A stretch of DNA of 64,000 bases from Brachyhypopomus gauderio (GCF_052324685.1 NC_135213.1:38494777-38558776), one strand, 5' to 3'. Numbered from the stretch's first letter, positions 29,381 through 39,924 are shown. Translations and numbers: made by a program. The notes: generated from the letters alone by a model not told the origin.

Positions 29381-31380
29381 GTCTTAGAATAACAGTAAAT
29401 AAAGATGACATCCTCAACTGTTTGTGGTGGACACAGAATTAAAAACTCTCTTGCTCTCTCTGTCACAGGCATTTTCAGCCTTCTACTACGCTTTCATGTT
29501 CCTGAAACAGACCACGGGAATCTTCGTCAATTCCCCCATGCTCCTGGAGAAAGCAGCAGACCGTGTCTGCAACATGACCTTCTCTGAGGTCCTGTCCTGT
29601 CCGGCTAAATTTGTCTCCTGCTAGTCTAAGATATCATTTTCTGTGTTTCAGCCTTTCAGTACCAAAACCTTCCCCCTTAGACCTTAGGGACATGCACAAC
29701 AATTTTATCTGTGCTGAATTTTGTTATTTCAGATCGGAATTGGAATCGGTGTTTATTTGTCGAGTATGTACACACATGAATATGTACACACATGAATATG
29801 TACACACATACAAGGAATTTGTTTTTGGTCACAGTCACACAGTGCACAGCGACTGACAACATTACACAACCTGGACACATACCCACACCAGTAAACTTGG
29901 CACTTTATTGCAACATACAACTCTGCACATGTTAAGTGCATCCATAAAGGACACAGTGCAGACTGCATTAAATACGGAGTATAAATATAAATATGGAGTG
30001 TAGAAGAGTCACTGGTGATACCGTAGGTACAGAGTGTTTCTGAGTCACTATCACCAGATAAGAGTCGTGCAGTGCGGGAGTAGAAAGTTCAGAGAGCAGC
30101 GTGAGAGGACATCCCAGGTGTGGAGAGTTTGGGTGTAGGCCGTATCTAGAAGTTACGTTGTTATGTCCAACTGTTCATGAGTGTGATGGCGTGTGGGAAG
30201 AAGCTTCTCTGTAGTCTGGTGGTCATAGTCCCCAGTTGACAAAAACGATAAGACTGATTGAATCAAAAGAATTATAGATTGAATCAATCAGCCTTTGAAT
30301 TTGATCTCCTTGACTGAAGATCCTTGATCTCTCCCGTTTACAGATGCTTGACAAGGTTCCCGAGCAGAAGATTCGCTTGCATGACTACTGTGCCACCAGC
30401 CTCTTCATGCAGGTGCTGATTCTCAAAGGCTATGGCTTTGACGAACTCACGTTCCCTGGCATCTCCTTCCAAAAGAAGGTAAGACCAGACCACAGGGTTC
30501 AGTGTCCACTAGGGTGATGACTTTTATACAACCTCGTTTCCCTGTATCATAATTTGATGAGCTTTCATTTAAGATTAAATAAAATATTACGTTCAAGGCA
30601 ATTTGATTAAAAAAACCTCACGCACAAAATGATTTGACTGTCCTGGCTGACGGCGCACAGCGTTATACGATGTTCTGGAATTCTATACATTTCTCTGCTA
30701 CATAAATTATTGCACAAGTCTGTTTCATGACTTATGTTATATACAGTATATATATATTAGTTAATACAATTACATAAAATGCCTACATAAATAACATTTC
30801 AAAGTGGTTTGTGCGTGACCTTTTTCAATATTTTAATGGAATAAACGTCATTTTAGTCATTAATAGGCAAAAGTTCATTCGTTCGTGCTACAGGAAATAA
30901 TGTTTGAGAAAAAAAATCAAAGTCATCACCCTAGTGTCCACGCTGCTCAGGGTAACAGGGTTCGGATTAGATGGCAGCCATGCTGTCCATGGACATCAAG
31001 ACCAGAAACAGAATCCGTTTATTGGCTCAGTGCAATAATGAGACAATCCTAAATATATAAGTAAAAATTTAACAAATGAATACAGTACATTGTACATAGT
31101 GTATTATTGGTTATTTAAGCCACCCAAATGTTTCTCTCCTCTGTGTTTGTAAAAGTTTGATTATTTGTTCCCGCAGGCAGGGGATGCCTCTGTTGGTTGG
31201 GCTCTGGGTTACATGCTGAGTCAGAGTAACCTGATCCCATCTGAGAGTTTACCACTGAGGAAGGCTCTCCGTCCAGGAGCCTGGACCGCCCTCATCTTCC
31301 TCTTGACGTCTCTGCTGGTCATAGCACTTGCATTTCTTCTGTACTTTACATGCAAAAATAATAAGAGTACCGGCCTTTAA
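23216..31380 (+). CDS. entpd2: Ectonucleoside triphosphate diphosphohydrolase 2-like
   Basis: Cell-surface ecto-nucleotidase of the GDA1/CD39 family, hydrolysing extracellular ATP (and ADP) and so shaping purinergic signalling. Nine coding exons, 499 codons: 23216-23335, 26271-26388, 27407-27554, 27893-28052, 28208-28432, 28691-28960, 29469-29588, 30344-30478, 31177-31380. Phases agree at every junction. Residues 8-27 form an N-terminal membrane anchor ([20 protein letters not shown]). The five apyrase conserved regions are intact: DAGSSHT (46-52), GATAGMR (120-126), GQMEGAYGW with catalytic Glu165, DFGGASTQ (201-208) and GWALGYML (439-446). A second hydrophobic helix lies near residues 468-488, followed by CKNNKSTGL. 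Many paired cysteines and N-x-S/T sites fit an extracellular domain. [13 protein letters not shown] and CSFNNVYQP are closest to ENTPD2 in my recollection; ENTPD8 or ENTPD1 ancestry is the alternative. The exon 7 donor is weak (gag/gtcctg). Confidence 0.93.
24979..25010. repeat. (TA)n microsatellite used as a Tc1 target
   Basis: A TA run of about 32 bp ends exactly where the Tc1 inverted repeat begins (tatatat/cactggcc). Tc1 elements insert at TA dinucleotides. Confidence 0.9.
25011..26115 (+). mobile_element. Tc1-like DNA transposon copy 1 (degenerate) in entpd2 intron 1
   Basis: Begins cactggccactttattagg, the end sequence shared with the second copy at 40243. It contains a recognisable transposase: [16 protein letters not shown] with a helix-turn-helix start (25154), then frame-broken segments, then an open 115-codon block (25734-26081) with [14 protein letters not shown] and [18 protein letters not shown], the part of the DDE catalytic core holding the second Asp and the final Glu. 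Several frameshifts and an in-frame stop make it inactive. The right end (ggtgtagctggtactagc...gtggctggtg) is a decayed inverted repeat. Confidence 0.9.
26389..26432. repeat. (TG)n microsatellite starting at entpd2 exon 2 donor
   Basis: The donor gtgagt runs directly into a TG repeat of about 40 bp, followed by imperfect TG/CG repeats to about 26610. Confidence 0.93.
27133..27385 (-). repeat. Interspersed repeat copy 2 (inverted partner of 17168-17388)
   Basis: Reverse-complement match to the grin1 3'UTR segment, from ggaatgacagctgtcattg through cgtcacacgcagagatcggc to gtctaaagtgatctgga. It sits in entpd2 intron 2 just before exon 3. It carries about 30 bp not present in copy 1 (27293-27330). 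Confidence 0.8.
29348..29380. repeat. (TC)n microsatellite
   Basis: TC run of about 32 bp in entpd2 intron 6. Confidence 0.92.
29805..30250 (-). repeat. Probable retrotransposon-derived repeat in entpd2 intron 7
   Basis: Contains caaggaatttgtttttggtc and gtgatggcgtgtgggaagaa, phrases I recall from a widespread fish LINE (L2/CR1-type) tail. A further piece at about 31010-31040 (gtttattggctcagtgcaat) may belong to the same family. No intact ORF. Assignment from memory only. Confidence 0.4.
30507..30936. mobile_element. MITE with 18-bp terminal inverted repeats in entpd2 intron 8
   Basis: Left end cactagggtgatgacttt is matched by its reverse complement at the right end (aaagtcatcaccctagtg). 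The 430-bp AT-rich interior has no ORF, as expected for a non-autonomous DNA transposon. I could not define a target duplication. Confidence 0.75.
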
Positions 31381-31790
31381 TGATGACTGAACATTGCTGT
31401 GATTTATGCAGGGTTTTATTTTGTATATTATGCACTGAACAGGTAGAAAAAAAAGGGGGGGGTTATGGACATAAGGCAAAATGTGATAGTGGAAATCATT
31501 TGTATTTTGGTTGTAAAACGAAAAGTGCAATACTTTTTAAGGTAAAGTAAATATATTCTGCACTGTGATCATTAAATGGATTGAGAATGCTATTTTGTTC
31601 ACTGTCTGCATGCATTTTTGGAATCAGCAAAGGGTGGGTAGTTTATATTTAACTGGAATTAGGTTAAAATATTTTTCATGAAATTGTTAGAATTGTTTAT
31701 GGTACATTAAAAATTATTACTTCAGACATGCAGTTTATATATCAGTCATGAAATCTTTGGAAAACACATTACTTGGTTCCATTTGTAATG

Positions 31791-31796
31791 AATAAA
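31791..31796 (+). terminator. Poly(A) signal of the entpd2-like gene
   Basis: AATAAA (gtaatgaataaaaactg) about 410 bp after the stop codon at 31380, before the nelfb promoter. This gives a 3'UTR of roughly 0.4 kb. Confidence 0.6.
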
Positions 31797-31929
31797 AACT
31801 GTTTTTTAAATTTGTCTATTAAATGCATATATTTTGTTGTCATCTTTTGTTAATGAATTCATTGTTATACCCTGAACTGTGTAGAATGAAACCTAGGAAC
31901 GTTTTTTCAAGCAGGAACCATTTATCGAG

Positions 31930-32056
31930 GGCCAACACTGCGAGGGAGGATTTGTCGCGCGCTCAGGAAGTGTGCGAGTAGATTTTCCTCCGATGGACGC
32001 TAGCGCTCGGTACCGTTTTCACCGCTCTAGTTAATTTGGCGCCGTTCTCCGCCAGC
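31930..32056 (+). promoter_or_regulatory. Probable nelfb promoter / 5'UTR
   Basis: CpG-rich stretch (tttgtcgcgcgctc, ggacgctagcgctcgg) with an ETS-type core caggaagtg at 31964-31972 and no TATA box, as expected for a TATA-less housekeeping promoter. The entpd2-like poly(A) signal lies only about 260 bp upstream of the nelfb start codon. Confidence 0.45.
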
Positions 32057-35000
32057 ATGACCGCGCCCACAGACACACACCTCGCCTCAAAGATGTTCGC
32101 GGGGTTGCCCGAGCTGGGAATATCCAACGGTGAAGATCTCAAGGAAACTCTGACGAACTGCACAGAACCTCTGAAAGCCATTGACCAGTTTCAGGTATGC
32201 TAGGCTAGGCTAGGCTAGGCTATGTTACACTAGGCTGGGATATGTTAGGCTAGGCTAGGCTAGGCTATGTTATGCTAGGCTAGGCTATGTTATGCTAGGC
32301 TAGGCTAGGCTATGTTATGCTAGGCTAGGCTATGCTATGCTAGCGGGTAACCTGTCTCGTCCAGGTTCAGTCGCGCTATTAATGCGCTATTTTGAGTCGG
32401 GCGTGCAGTTTGAATAGCTCACATTGAGCTGTGAACGCGTTAAACGTTTATTAATCCGTGATGGTTCAATCAGAAACAGCAGCTAAGCTACACAGCTAGC
32501 TAGACGTAGCTAACTTTGCTAGCTTGCTAAACCATAAACTGTTAATGTTATGATATTTATGATGGATCTGCGTGATATCTGAATACGAGCATACGGATGT
32601 AACTCAACGTCTTGGGCCGTTTTACAAATTTGACGCAAATTAAACCTAAACCTAGTCTAAAACCTGTAGTGGTGCTTTAACCTCCACACATCAGGTTAGT
32701 GGTGGACTCATCCAAGTGTGGGACTCCGTCCCTGTGTGTTGATTTCAGATGGAGAATGGCATTCTGTTGCCCACCTTGCAGTCTGCGTTACCTTTTCTGG
32801 ATCTTCACGGTACGCCACGCCTGGAGTTCCACCAGTCCGTATTTGACGAACTTCGAGAGAAGCTGATGGAGCGTGTTGCTGTCATAGCGGAAGGCAGTGA
32901 TGAGGACAGGTGTGTGCACAGCTGGAAGCTCAAAAGCTCATTCTTCTCGATATGGTTTCAAAATAGCTAATATTCTGACTGTAATGTAGATACAATAAGC
33001 TGGAGGAACTTCTAGAGAAGAGCTTTCCACTGGTTAAGATGCCCTCCATACAGCCTGTCGTCATGCAGGTGATGAAACATCTTCCAAAGGTAAGGGTTTC
33101 ATGCCCTCTGGAATCAGTGGCCGGGGATGACTGGCCTGTATCTTTGCCTCACTTGTTCCTCCTCTCACTCAGGTTCCTGAGAAGAAGCTGAAGCAGGTCA
33201 TGGCTGATAAGGACCTGTACAAGGTCTGCGCGGTGGAGGTGAAGAGGCAGATCTGGCAGGACAACCAGGCTCTGTTTGGCGACGAGGTGTCTCCGCTGCT
33301 TAAGCAGTACATCGTGGAGAAGGAGGCGGCTCTCTTCAGCACCGACCTCTCCATCCTGCACAACTTCTTCAGCGCTTCACCCAAGACCCGTCGGCAAGGG
33401 GAGGTGAGAGCCGGAGATCGGGGCGACGGTTTTTATTTTCACCCAGGGGTATCGGACCACAGTCTTACCAGCCTGATCACTGTACACAAACATACTGTGG
33501 GACTCTCTGAGCCGGTGGTGGATTATCACACTGCAGGTTTACTCTAGAGGTCAAAGGATATTTTCCTGGTTTTTGTCGCTGCTGGTAGTTTTCCATAGAG
33601 CACACATATTCAAATCATAACCTTTGAGGTGCTGTGGGTTTCTAAATATGAAAATAAGTAAAGGTCTAGTGCTGGAAATGTAATGTAAGGTTCACGGTGG
33701 ATTATGTGGTGTTGTGTGTTTTCCCTTGAGTTGACCCAGCAGCGTATGAACATGGCGAGTCTCCCTGCAGGTTGTGCAGAAGCTAACCCAGATGATCGGG
33801 AAGAACGTGAAGCTGTATGACATGGTCCTGCAGTTCCTGCGCACGCTCTTCCTCCGCACGCGCAACGTGCACTACTGCACCCTGCGTGCCGAGCTTCTCA
33901 TGTCCCTCCATGACCTGGACGTCAGCGAGATCTGCTCCGTGGACCCCTGCCACAAGGTGGGATCCTCTCGTTCGCCTCCGCCCGCGTCCTTTAAAGATCT
34001 GCGGCCAGGTGTGTGGTGCAGCTGCCCGTGTACCGGTGCCTGGACCTCACGTCGGGCAGCGCTGGGCGCAGTCGAGGGGGAAATGTCACGAAGGTGCTGC
34101 GTTTCTGTCTGTCGTCCTGCAGTTCACCTGGTGCTTGGACGCCTGCATCAGGGAGAAGTTTGTGGACGCCAAGCGGGCTCGAGAGCTGCAGGGCTTCTTG
34201 GACGGTGTGAAGAAAGGGCAGGAGCAAGTGCTGGGGTATGATGTGCTGGGGTATGACGTGCTGGGGTATGACGGTGCTGGGGTATGACGGTGGTGGGGTA
34301 TGATGGTGGTGGGGTATGACGTGGTGGGGTATGATGGTGGTGGGGTATGATGGTGGTGGGGTATGACGTGGTGGGGTATGACGTGGTGGGGTATGACGTG
34401 GTGGGGTATGATGGTGGTGGGGTATGACGTGGCGGGCTGGTGTCGTATGACGTGGTGGAGTATGATGGTGGTGGGGTATGACGTGGTGGGGTATGATGTG
34501 CTGGGGTATGACGTGGCGGGCTGGTGTGGTATGACGTGGTGGTATATGATGGTGGTGGGGTATGACGTGGCGGGCTGGTGTCGTATGACGTGGTGGAGTA
34601 TGATGGTGGTGGGGTATGACGTGGTGGGGTATGATGTGCTGGGGTATGACGTGGCGGGCTGGTGTGGTATGACGTGGTGGTATATGATGGTGATGGGGTA
34701 TGACGTGCTGGGGTATGACGTGGTGGGGTATGACGTGGCGGGCTGGTGTGGTATTATGTTCTGGGGTATGACGTGGTGGGGTATGACGTGGCGGGTTGGT
34801 GTGGTATTATGTTCTGGGGTATGACGTGGTGGGTTGGTGTGGTATTATGTTCTGGGGTATGATGTGGTGTGGTATGATGTGGTGGGGTATGATGGTGCTG
34901 GGGTATGATGGTGGTGGGGTATGACGTGCTGGGGTATGACGTGGCGGGCTGGTGTGGTATTATGTTCTGGGGTATGACGTGGTGGGGTATGACGTGGCGG

Positions 35001-35649
35001 GTTGGTGTGGTATTATGTTCTGGGGTATGACGTGGTGGGGTATGACGTGGCGGGTTGGTGTGGTATTATGTTCTGGGGTATGATGTGGTGGGGTATGATG
35101 TGGTGGGGTATGATGGTGCTGGGGTATGATGGTGCTGGGGTATGACGTGCTGGGGTATGACGTGCTGGGCTGGTGTGGTATTATGTTCTGGGGTATGACG
35201 TGTGCCCGGGAGATTGTGGGTGCGTTTCGTGACAGGTTGGCACTGTGGCACTGCACTGTGGTCACGCCCTTTATGCCCGTGTCTTTCAGAGATCTCTCCA
35301 TGATCCTGTGTGACCCGTTTGCCAGTAACACCTTGGTACTCAGCACAGTGAGGAACCTGCAGGAGCTTCTCAGTCAAGACGCGTTGCCCAGAGTAAGAAC
35401 TCCAGCCTGGAAGTGTAGCAGCTTCATGGAAGAGAAACTACAATCACTTCTGTTGTATCAAGCCCACTGTATCCACTTTATACAAAAGGGCAAAAATGGA
35501 TCGTACACCCTTGTATTGCATATGACTTTAAACATTCTGTGATTCCATTTTCAATATTTAAAAACCTTATCGAACTGTGTGTGTATGTTTGCTGTCGGGG
35601 TTTGACGGTGTGTGCGTTTGTGCGTGCGTGTGTGTGCGTTTGTGCGTGC

Positions 35650-35680
<31 letters not shown>

Positions 35681-38166
35681 ACGCAGGACAGCCCAGACCT
35701 GCTGCTGCTCCTCAGAATGCTCTCACTGGGTCAAGGAGCCTGGGACATGATTGACAGTCAGGTCTTCAAAGAACCTCGTCTGGTGAGATCTTCCATCACT
35801 GCTGGCTCCATCCCAGAAGAGCCTGGAACACCCTTTGTACGATTTATAATGGTGCTGAATCAAGTTATAGATTAGCATGTTTTTGTTTGTTTGTTTGTTT
35901 GTTTGTTTGTTTGTTTTCCCCATGCTGACATTAGGAGCTGGAGGTTGTGACCCGTTTCCTGCCGGCCATGATGTCCATAGTGGTGGACGACTACACGTTC
36001 ACAGTGGAGCAGAAGCTCCCTAATGAGGAGAAGACCTCGCTCACGTACCCCAGCACGCTGCCCGAGACCTTCACCAGGTACACGCACCACACAGCAGCCC
36101 AACGCTCTTCACAGGCACGGCCACACAGACGCAGGGCAGTTTCCTCATCTGGGTTTCCTCATCTGGGTCATGTGGGTTTTTGGTGTCATTTGTTTCTTTC
36201 CCAGGAATCTCCAGGACAACAGAGTCGCCTGTGAGATGGGACTTTATTACGTGCTTCATATTGCTAAGCAGAGGAATAAAAACGCCCTTCAGAGGCTGCT
36301 GCCTGCTCTGGGTAAGACGACCGTGCTGTCAACAACGTGTGCGTGTGCATGTGTAGCTTATAGTCATTGGATTCCTATTTGTTACTGTGATCATTAGTGC
36401 AATGGTGTTACTGCAGTGAAAATTCACTTTTAAATTAACGTGTAAATGGCCCCATACATATTAAAATATCTATTCCATCATTTACTGAAAACATACATAA
36501 AAATGTAACACATTGGTAATTTTCTACGAGATGGGAACTGCGTGATCGCACCAAGTAGATGAATCTCGGCAGAGCAGGAACATTGCATCTCCTCAGTCTG
36601 TAGCTTCTTCCTTAAGAGCGCCTACATTTTTTTATCTCTTATAGCAAAAGGTTCTGGCATTCTGGGCACGCCCAAGCTAGCCTTCCTCTCTGTGTAAGCT
36701 CCTCCTCTTCCTCAGCTACAGAGCAGGCAGTCACTCTCACTCCAAACACACCAGACACTCCAAACACACAGAAACACCACACACACCAGACACTCCAGAC
36801 ACACCAGACACACCAGTAGGGCTGTCCACGACCAAGGATTTTTTTGGTCGACCAATGGTAGTCATTTACTCCGACTAATCGACCAATCGACCCCCTCCCC
36901 CCCTAAAAAAAATCCCATTTTGACCGGGATACACATTTGTGAAGTTTTATCTTTAATGCCGGGCTGCCGCATCTATGCGCATTTACCACTAACGCCAGGA
37001 GTAACCTTGTGTGACTAACAATGTTTCCTGGTTCATCTAAACACTAGGTCTATAGCCTACACAAAAATCGGTTATCTGCTCAGTTCTTCTCCCAGTCGAA
37101 GAGTTCGCGGCAGAGCGACCCTTTTTTCCGCGGGGATTCTAAACTCTGCCATTACTTCGCTGAGTCTCTCTTATGTTAGCAGCTGTGTGGCTCACTCCCA
37201 ACTCTAGCTCCCAGCACGAATGAATGCATTCGGCACTTATCAGAAATAAAATGCGCTGTGACCGTCATGTAACTTTCCATCTGGTTAGTCTATATATCCG
37301 TTGTGAAGCTGAGTGCTTTAGTTTTCGATCTTGCCCTGAAGTGTTTGTTTTGTTTTGCTGTATTTGCTCTTAACCGCGTGCATCACTGTTTCACGTCTAA
37401 CCAGGCTATATCCGGGCTCGAGGCATTCAATTAGATTTTTAAATCCCTCACCACTGCCGATATTCACAGGTCGCATGTCCAGCGCTGTCCTTGTCAAACA
37501 AATCACCAACGGTAAATTCGTGTCACGTCTTCCTTTGTCACGCCGTTGAAATTAAAAGTCCCAGAAGCCCTTTGACGAGACGCAGCTTTTTTCCATTCAA
37601 CCAATCGACCAATGGAATTTGGTCGACTAGTAATTTTTTTGGTCGACCAACGATTAATCGATTATTTGCCGTCAGCCCGACACTCCAGACACTCCAGACA
37701 CTCCAAACACACAGAAACACCACACACACCAGACACTCCAAACACACCAGAAACACAACACACACCAAACACACCAGACACTCCAAAATCACAGACACAC
37801 CAGACACACAGAAACACCAGGTCTTTGAAATACATCTGCAGAACGGCTGCATGTGCAAAACTGTGTCTCGCGTGCACATGGTGTAATCCGCACAAGTTTC
37901 TTTACTGTTGGACGGGTTCAGGTATTTAGGCATCTAATCCTTCCTTGTGAATCATGAAATTGAAATTCATATACAACTCATTTAAAGAAAAAGCATCATA
38001 TATCATATGGTAAAACGGTAATACATGCCAGCAACCCACAGAAGAAATGAACTATGTGCTACCATGGTGGTGTTTGCTGTCACATTAAATCTGTCAGTAG
38101 GTTTTATACATTTGGCCCAAAGTCAGATCCTATATTATAAACACCACGATTGGTCTCTAGTGATCG

Positions 38167-38219
<53 letters not shown>

Positions 38220-38234
38220 CTCACTCTCTGTCTG

Positions 38235-38269
<35 letters not shown>

Positions 38270-39444
38270 CTCACTCTCTGTCTGTATGTCTCTCTCTCTC
38301 TCTCTCTCTCACACTCTTTCTCTCTCTCTGTCTGTATGTCTCTCTCTCTCTCTCCCACTCTCTCTCTCTCTCTCTCTCTCTCCCACTCTCTCTCTCTCTC
38401 TCTCAAACTCACTCTCTGTCTGTATGTCTCTCTCTCTCTCTCCCACTCTCTCTCTCTCTCTCTCAAACTCACTCTCTGTCTGTATGTCTCTCTCTCTCTC
38501 TCTGTCCTGCAGTGGAGACCTATAATGATATGGCGTTTGGAGACATTTTCCTCCATCTTCTTACGGGCCACCTCACCCTTCTCTCTGATGAGTTTGGCAC
38601 AGAGGAGTTCTGCCACACTGTTTTCGACAACTTCCTGCTCACCTCGTTCTCAAGGTGGGTGTTTTCTCCAGCGTTTGAAGGCGTGGCGTCCCCATGACCC
38701 TTTTAGGGCACCGTAATGAGTGCTGTCGTTTGTGTCCAGTAAGGAGAATGTGCACAGGCACACGCTACGCCTGCTGCACCATCTTCACCAGAAGGTGCAC
38801 GCGGCCTCCATGGAGACGCTGATGAAAACCCTTGAACCTCCCAAACAGGTGAGTACAAGCCGTGTACATTAGCAGTATGTATTGTAAACAGGTTCTGTAT
38901 AGAGCACGGTTGCCAGTGTAAACCGGCTGTAAACTGGTTTGGCTTGGTATGGTCTGGTATGATGCAACTAAACTGATACACTCGTAGCCATGTAGTGGCA
39001 TAAAGTTAGATGAATTTATTACAATGAATTATTGTTCTCTATTGGTTGTCATATTTGTATTTCATGAATGCCTGTTTATGCTTTCTGTTATTATTAATGT
39101 CAAACTCAAGATAAAAGCAGTTTTCATTTCTAGGTGTCAATGATGTATAATAAACAAAATGAATAAAATCTTCCTCTCAAATACTCTACCCGTCTACTCA
39201 ATGGGGTCTGTGTTAAAGTCAGTGGCCACTAGGTGGCGCCTTTTGCTCAGTGAGTTTTGTTAAACCTCTGCGTTGTGGTCCACAGAGCAGTGATCCGGTG
39301 AAAGAGCTCTACTCGCAGCTGACGGAGAAGCTGGAAGCTTCCAAGCGGAGTCCGTCCGAGCCCGAGGAGGCTGCGCCCCTGGACCTCGGCCTCCACCCGG
39401 TCACTGTGCCGGCCATGCCGTCCACCCCGACCACGCCCGTCTGA
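32057..39444 (+). CDS. nelfb: Negative elongation factor B (NELF-B / COBRA1)
   Basis: Subunit of the nuclear NELF complex, which with DSIF holds RNA polymerase II in promoter-proximal pausing. Thirteen coding exons, 595 codons, all junctions in phase: 32057-32194, 32749-32909, 32990-33089, 33173-33403, 33771-33956, 34123-34235, 35290-35392, 35687-35782, 35935-36077, 36205-36311, 38513-38654, 38740-38848, 39286-39444. Near-identical to human NELFB in blocks such as SALPFLDLHGTPRLEFHQS, EVKRQIWQDNQALFGDEVSP, FLRTLFLRTRNVHYCTLRAE and ARELQGFLDGVKKGQEQVLG. The C-terminus (LHPVTVPAMPSTPTTPV) is variable, as in the family. The first ATG (32057) adds 12 residues before a second in-frame ATG at 32093 (MFAGLPELGISNGED), which aligns with the short human start; either could be used. 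Poly(A) signal at 39806. Introns 1 and 6 start with tandem repeats; intron 10 carries a hAT-type element and TC arrays. Confidence 0.96.
32195..32345. repeat. taggc-type tandem repeat at nelfb intron 1 donor
   Basis: From the donor gtatgc onward the sequence is built of taggc and tatgttatgc units, with a composite period of about 20 bp (taggctaggctatgttatgc). The first repeat unit is contiguous with the splice site. Confidence 0.92.
34224..35200. repeat. 15-bp minisatellite that duplicates a nelfb splice donor
   Basis: Close to 1 kb of a 15-bp unit (gtggtggggtatgac and variants), roughly 60 copies, with a longer-period pattern including cgggctggtgtggtattatg. The exon 6 end and donor, gtgctggg/gtatga, is itself the first unit: exon codons for VLG are repeated next to each gtatga. 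Apparent ORFs rich in MTWWG or YDV are artefacts. Confidence 0.94.
35623..35680. repeat. (TG)n microsatellite abutting nelfb exon 8 acceptor
   Basis: TG/CG repeats end at gtgacgcag, so the run replaces most of the polypyrimidine tract of this acceptor. Confidence 0.9.
35880..35917. repeat. (GTTT)n microsatellite upstream of nelfb exon 9
   Basis: About nine gttt units 17 bp before the acceptor ttag at 35931-35934. The T-rich run may serve as the polypyrimidine tract. Confidence 0.9.
36720..37830. repeat. acacaccagacactccaa minisatellite, split by a transposon
   Basis: Units of the type ccagacactccaaacacac occupy about 36736-36816 and resume at 37681-37825. The interruption is exactly the hAT-like element 36817-37680. 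Confidence 0.85.
36817..37680. mobile_element. Non-autonomous hAT-like element in nelfb intron 10
   Basis: Ends tagggctgtcc and (reverse complement) tcgggctgacgg. Inside each end are further inverted blocks, ttttggtcgaccaatgg at the left and ggtcgaccaacgattaatcg at the right. Flanks cacaccag and cactccag match at 7 of 8 bases, as for an 8-bp hAT target duplication, although the target is itself repetitive. No transposase ORF. Confidence 0.75.
38168..38509. repeat. (TC)n higher-order array before nelfb exon 11
   Basis: TC runs alternate with aaactcactctctgtctgta and ctctctcccactctc, giving a higher-order repeat. It ends at the acceptor ctgtcctgcag, so the array is an exceptionally long (about 340 bp) polypyrimidine tract. 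Confidence 0.93.
39223..39240 (+). promoter_or_regulatory. CTCF-like motif in last nelfb intron
   Basis: The sequence tggccactaggtggcgcc matches the CTCF core CCASYAGRKGGCRS well, in forward orientation. Confidence 0.5.
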
Positions 39445-39805
39445 GTTGGGCCTCGCCGGTCCCGTGCCCAGGCGATGAACAGCCCTGGACTAAAGACGCA
39501 GGAAGGCCGATCACGCTTCTCCAGTCTGTTTCCAGTCTGACCAGTGTGTTCTGGTCATTGCTTTGGATTGTGTTTGTGTTTTTTTTTTTTGTTACATTTT
39601 TTTTTTATTATTAGCCAGAGGTTTTAAAAAAAACCTTCTCCTGTTTCAGAATAGCTACTTTGATCTTTTTGGTGTGAATGAATATTTTATGAACCTGTGC
39701 GTTGTTTTCATTCAAAAGGATATGAACCTATTTTTGTACAGCAGTTATCGTGACTGAATGTGTATGGTGTAGATTTGCACTGTACTTGTAGCCAGCCTAG
39801 TTGTA

Positions 39806-39811
39806 AATAAA
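39806..39811 (+). terminator. Poly(A) signal of nelfb
   Basis: AATAAA (ttgtaaataaaagttc) about 360 bp after the nelfb stop, followed by a GT-rich stretch. Confidence 0.7.
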
Positions 39812-39924
39812 AGTTCTTTGAGAATGTTTCAGAGTTTTTGCGTTTTATTTTAAGAATCACATTTTAACTGCAAAATATGGTTTATTTGTGTCACTGGCAT
39901 CATTTCCTCTGGTTCTGCTAATAG

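Noticed and set aside
34363-34824. 153-codon ORF of MTWWG repeats
   Set aside because: Translation of the 15-bp nelfb intron minisatellite; no independent evidence of coding.
38150-38716. 188-codon ORF of SLSLSL repeats
   Set aside because: TC-repeat artefact overlapping nelfb exon 11 in another frame.
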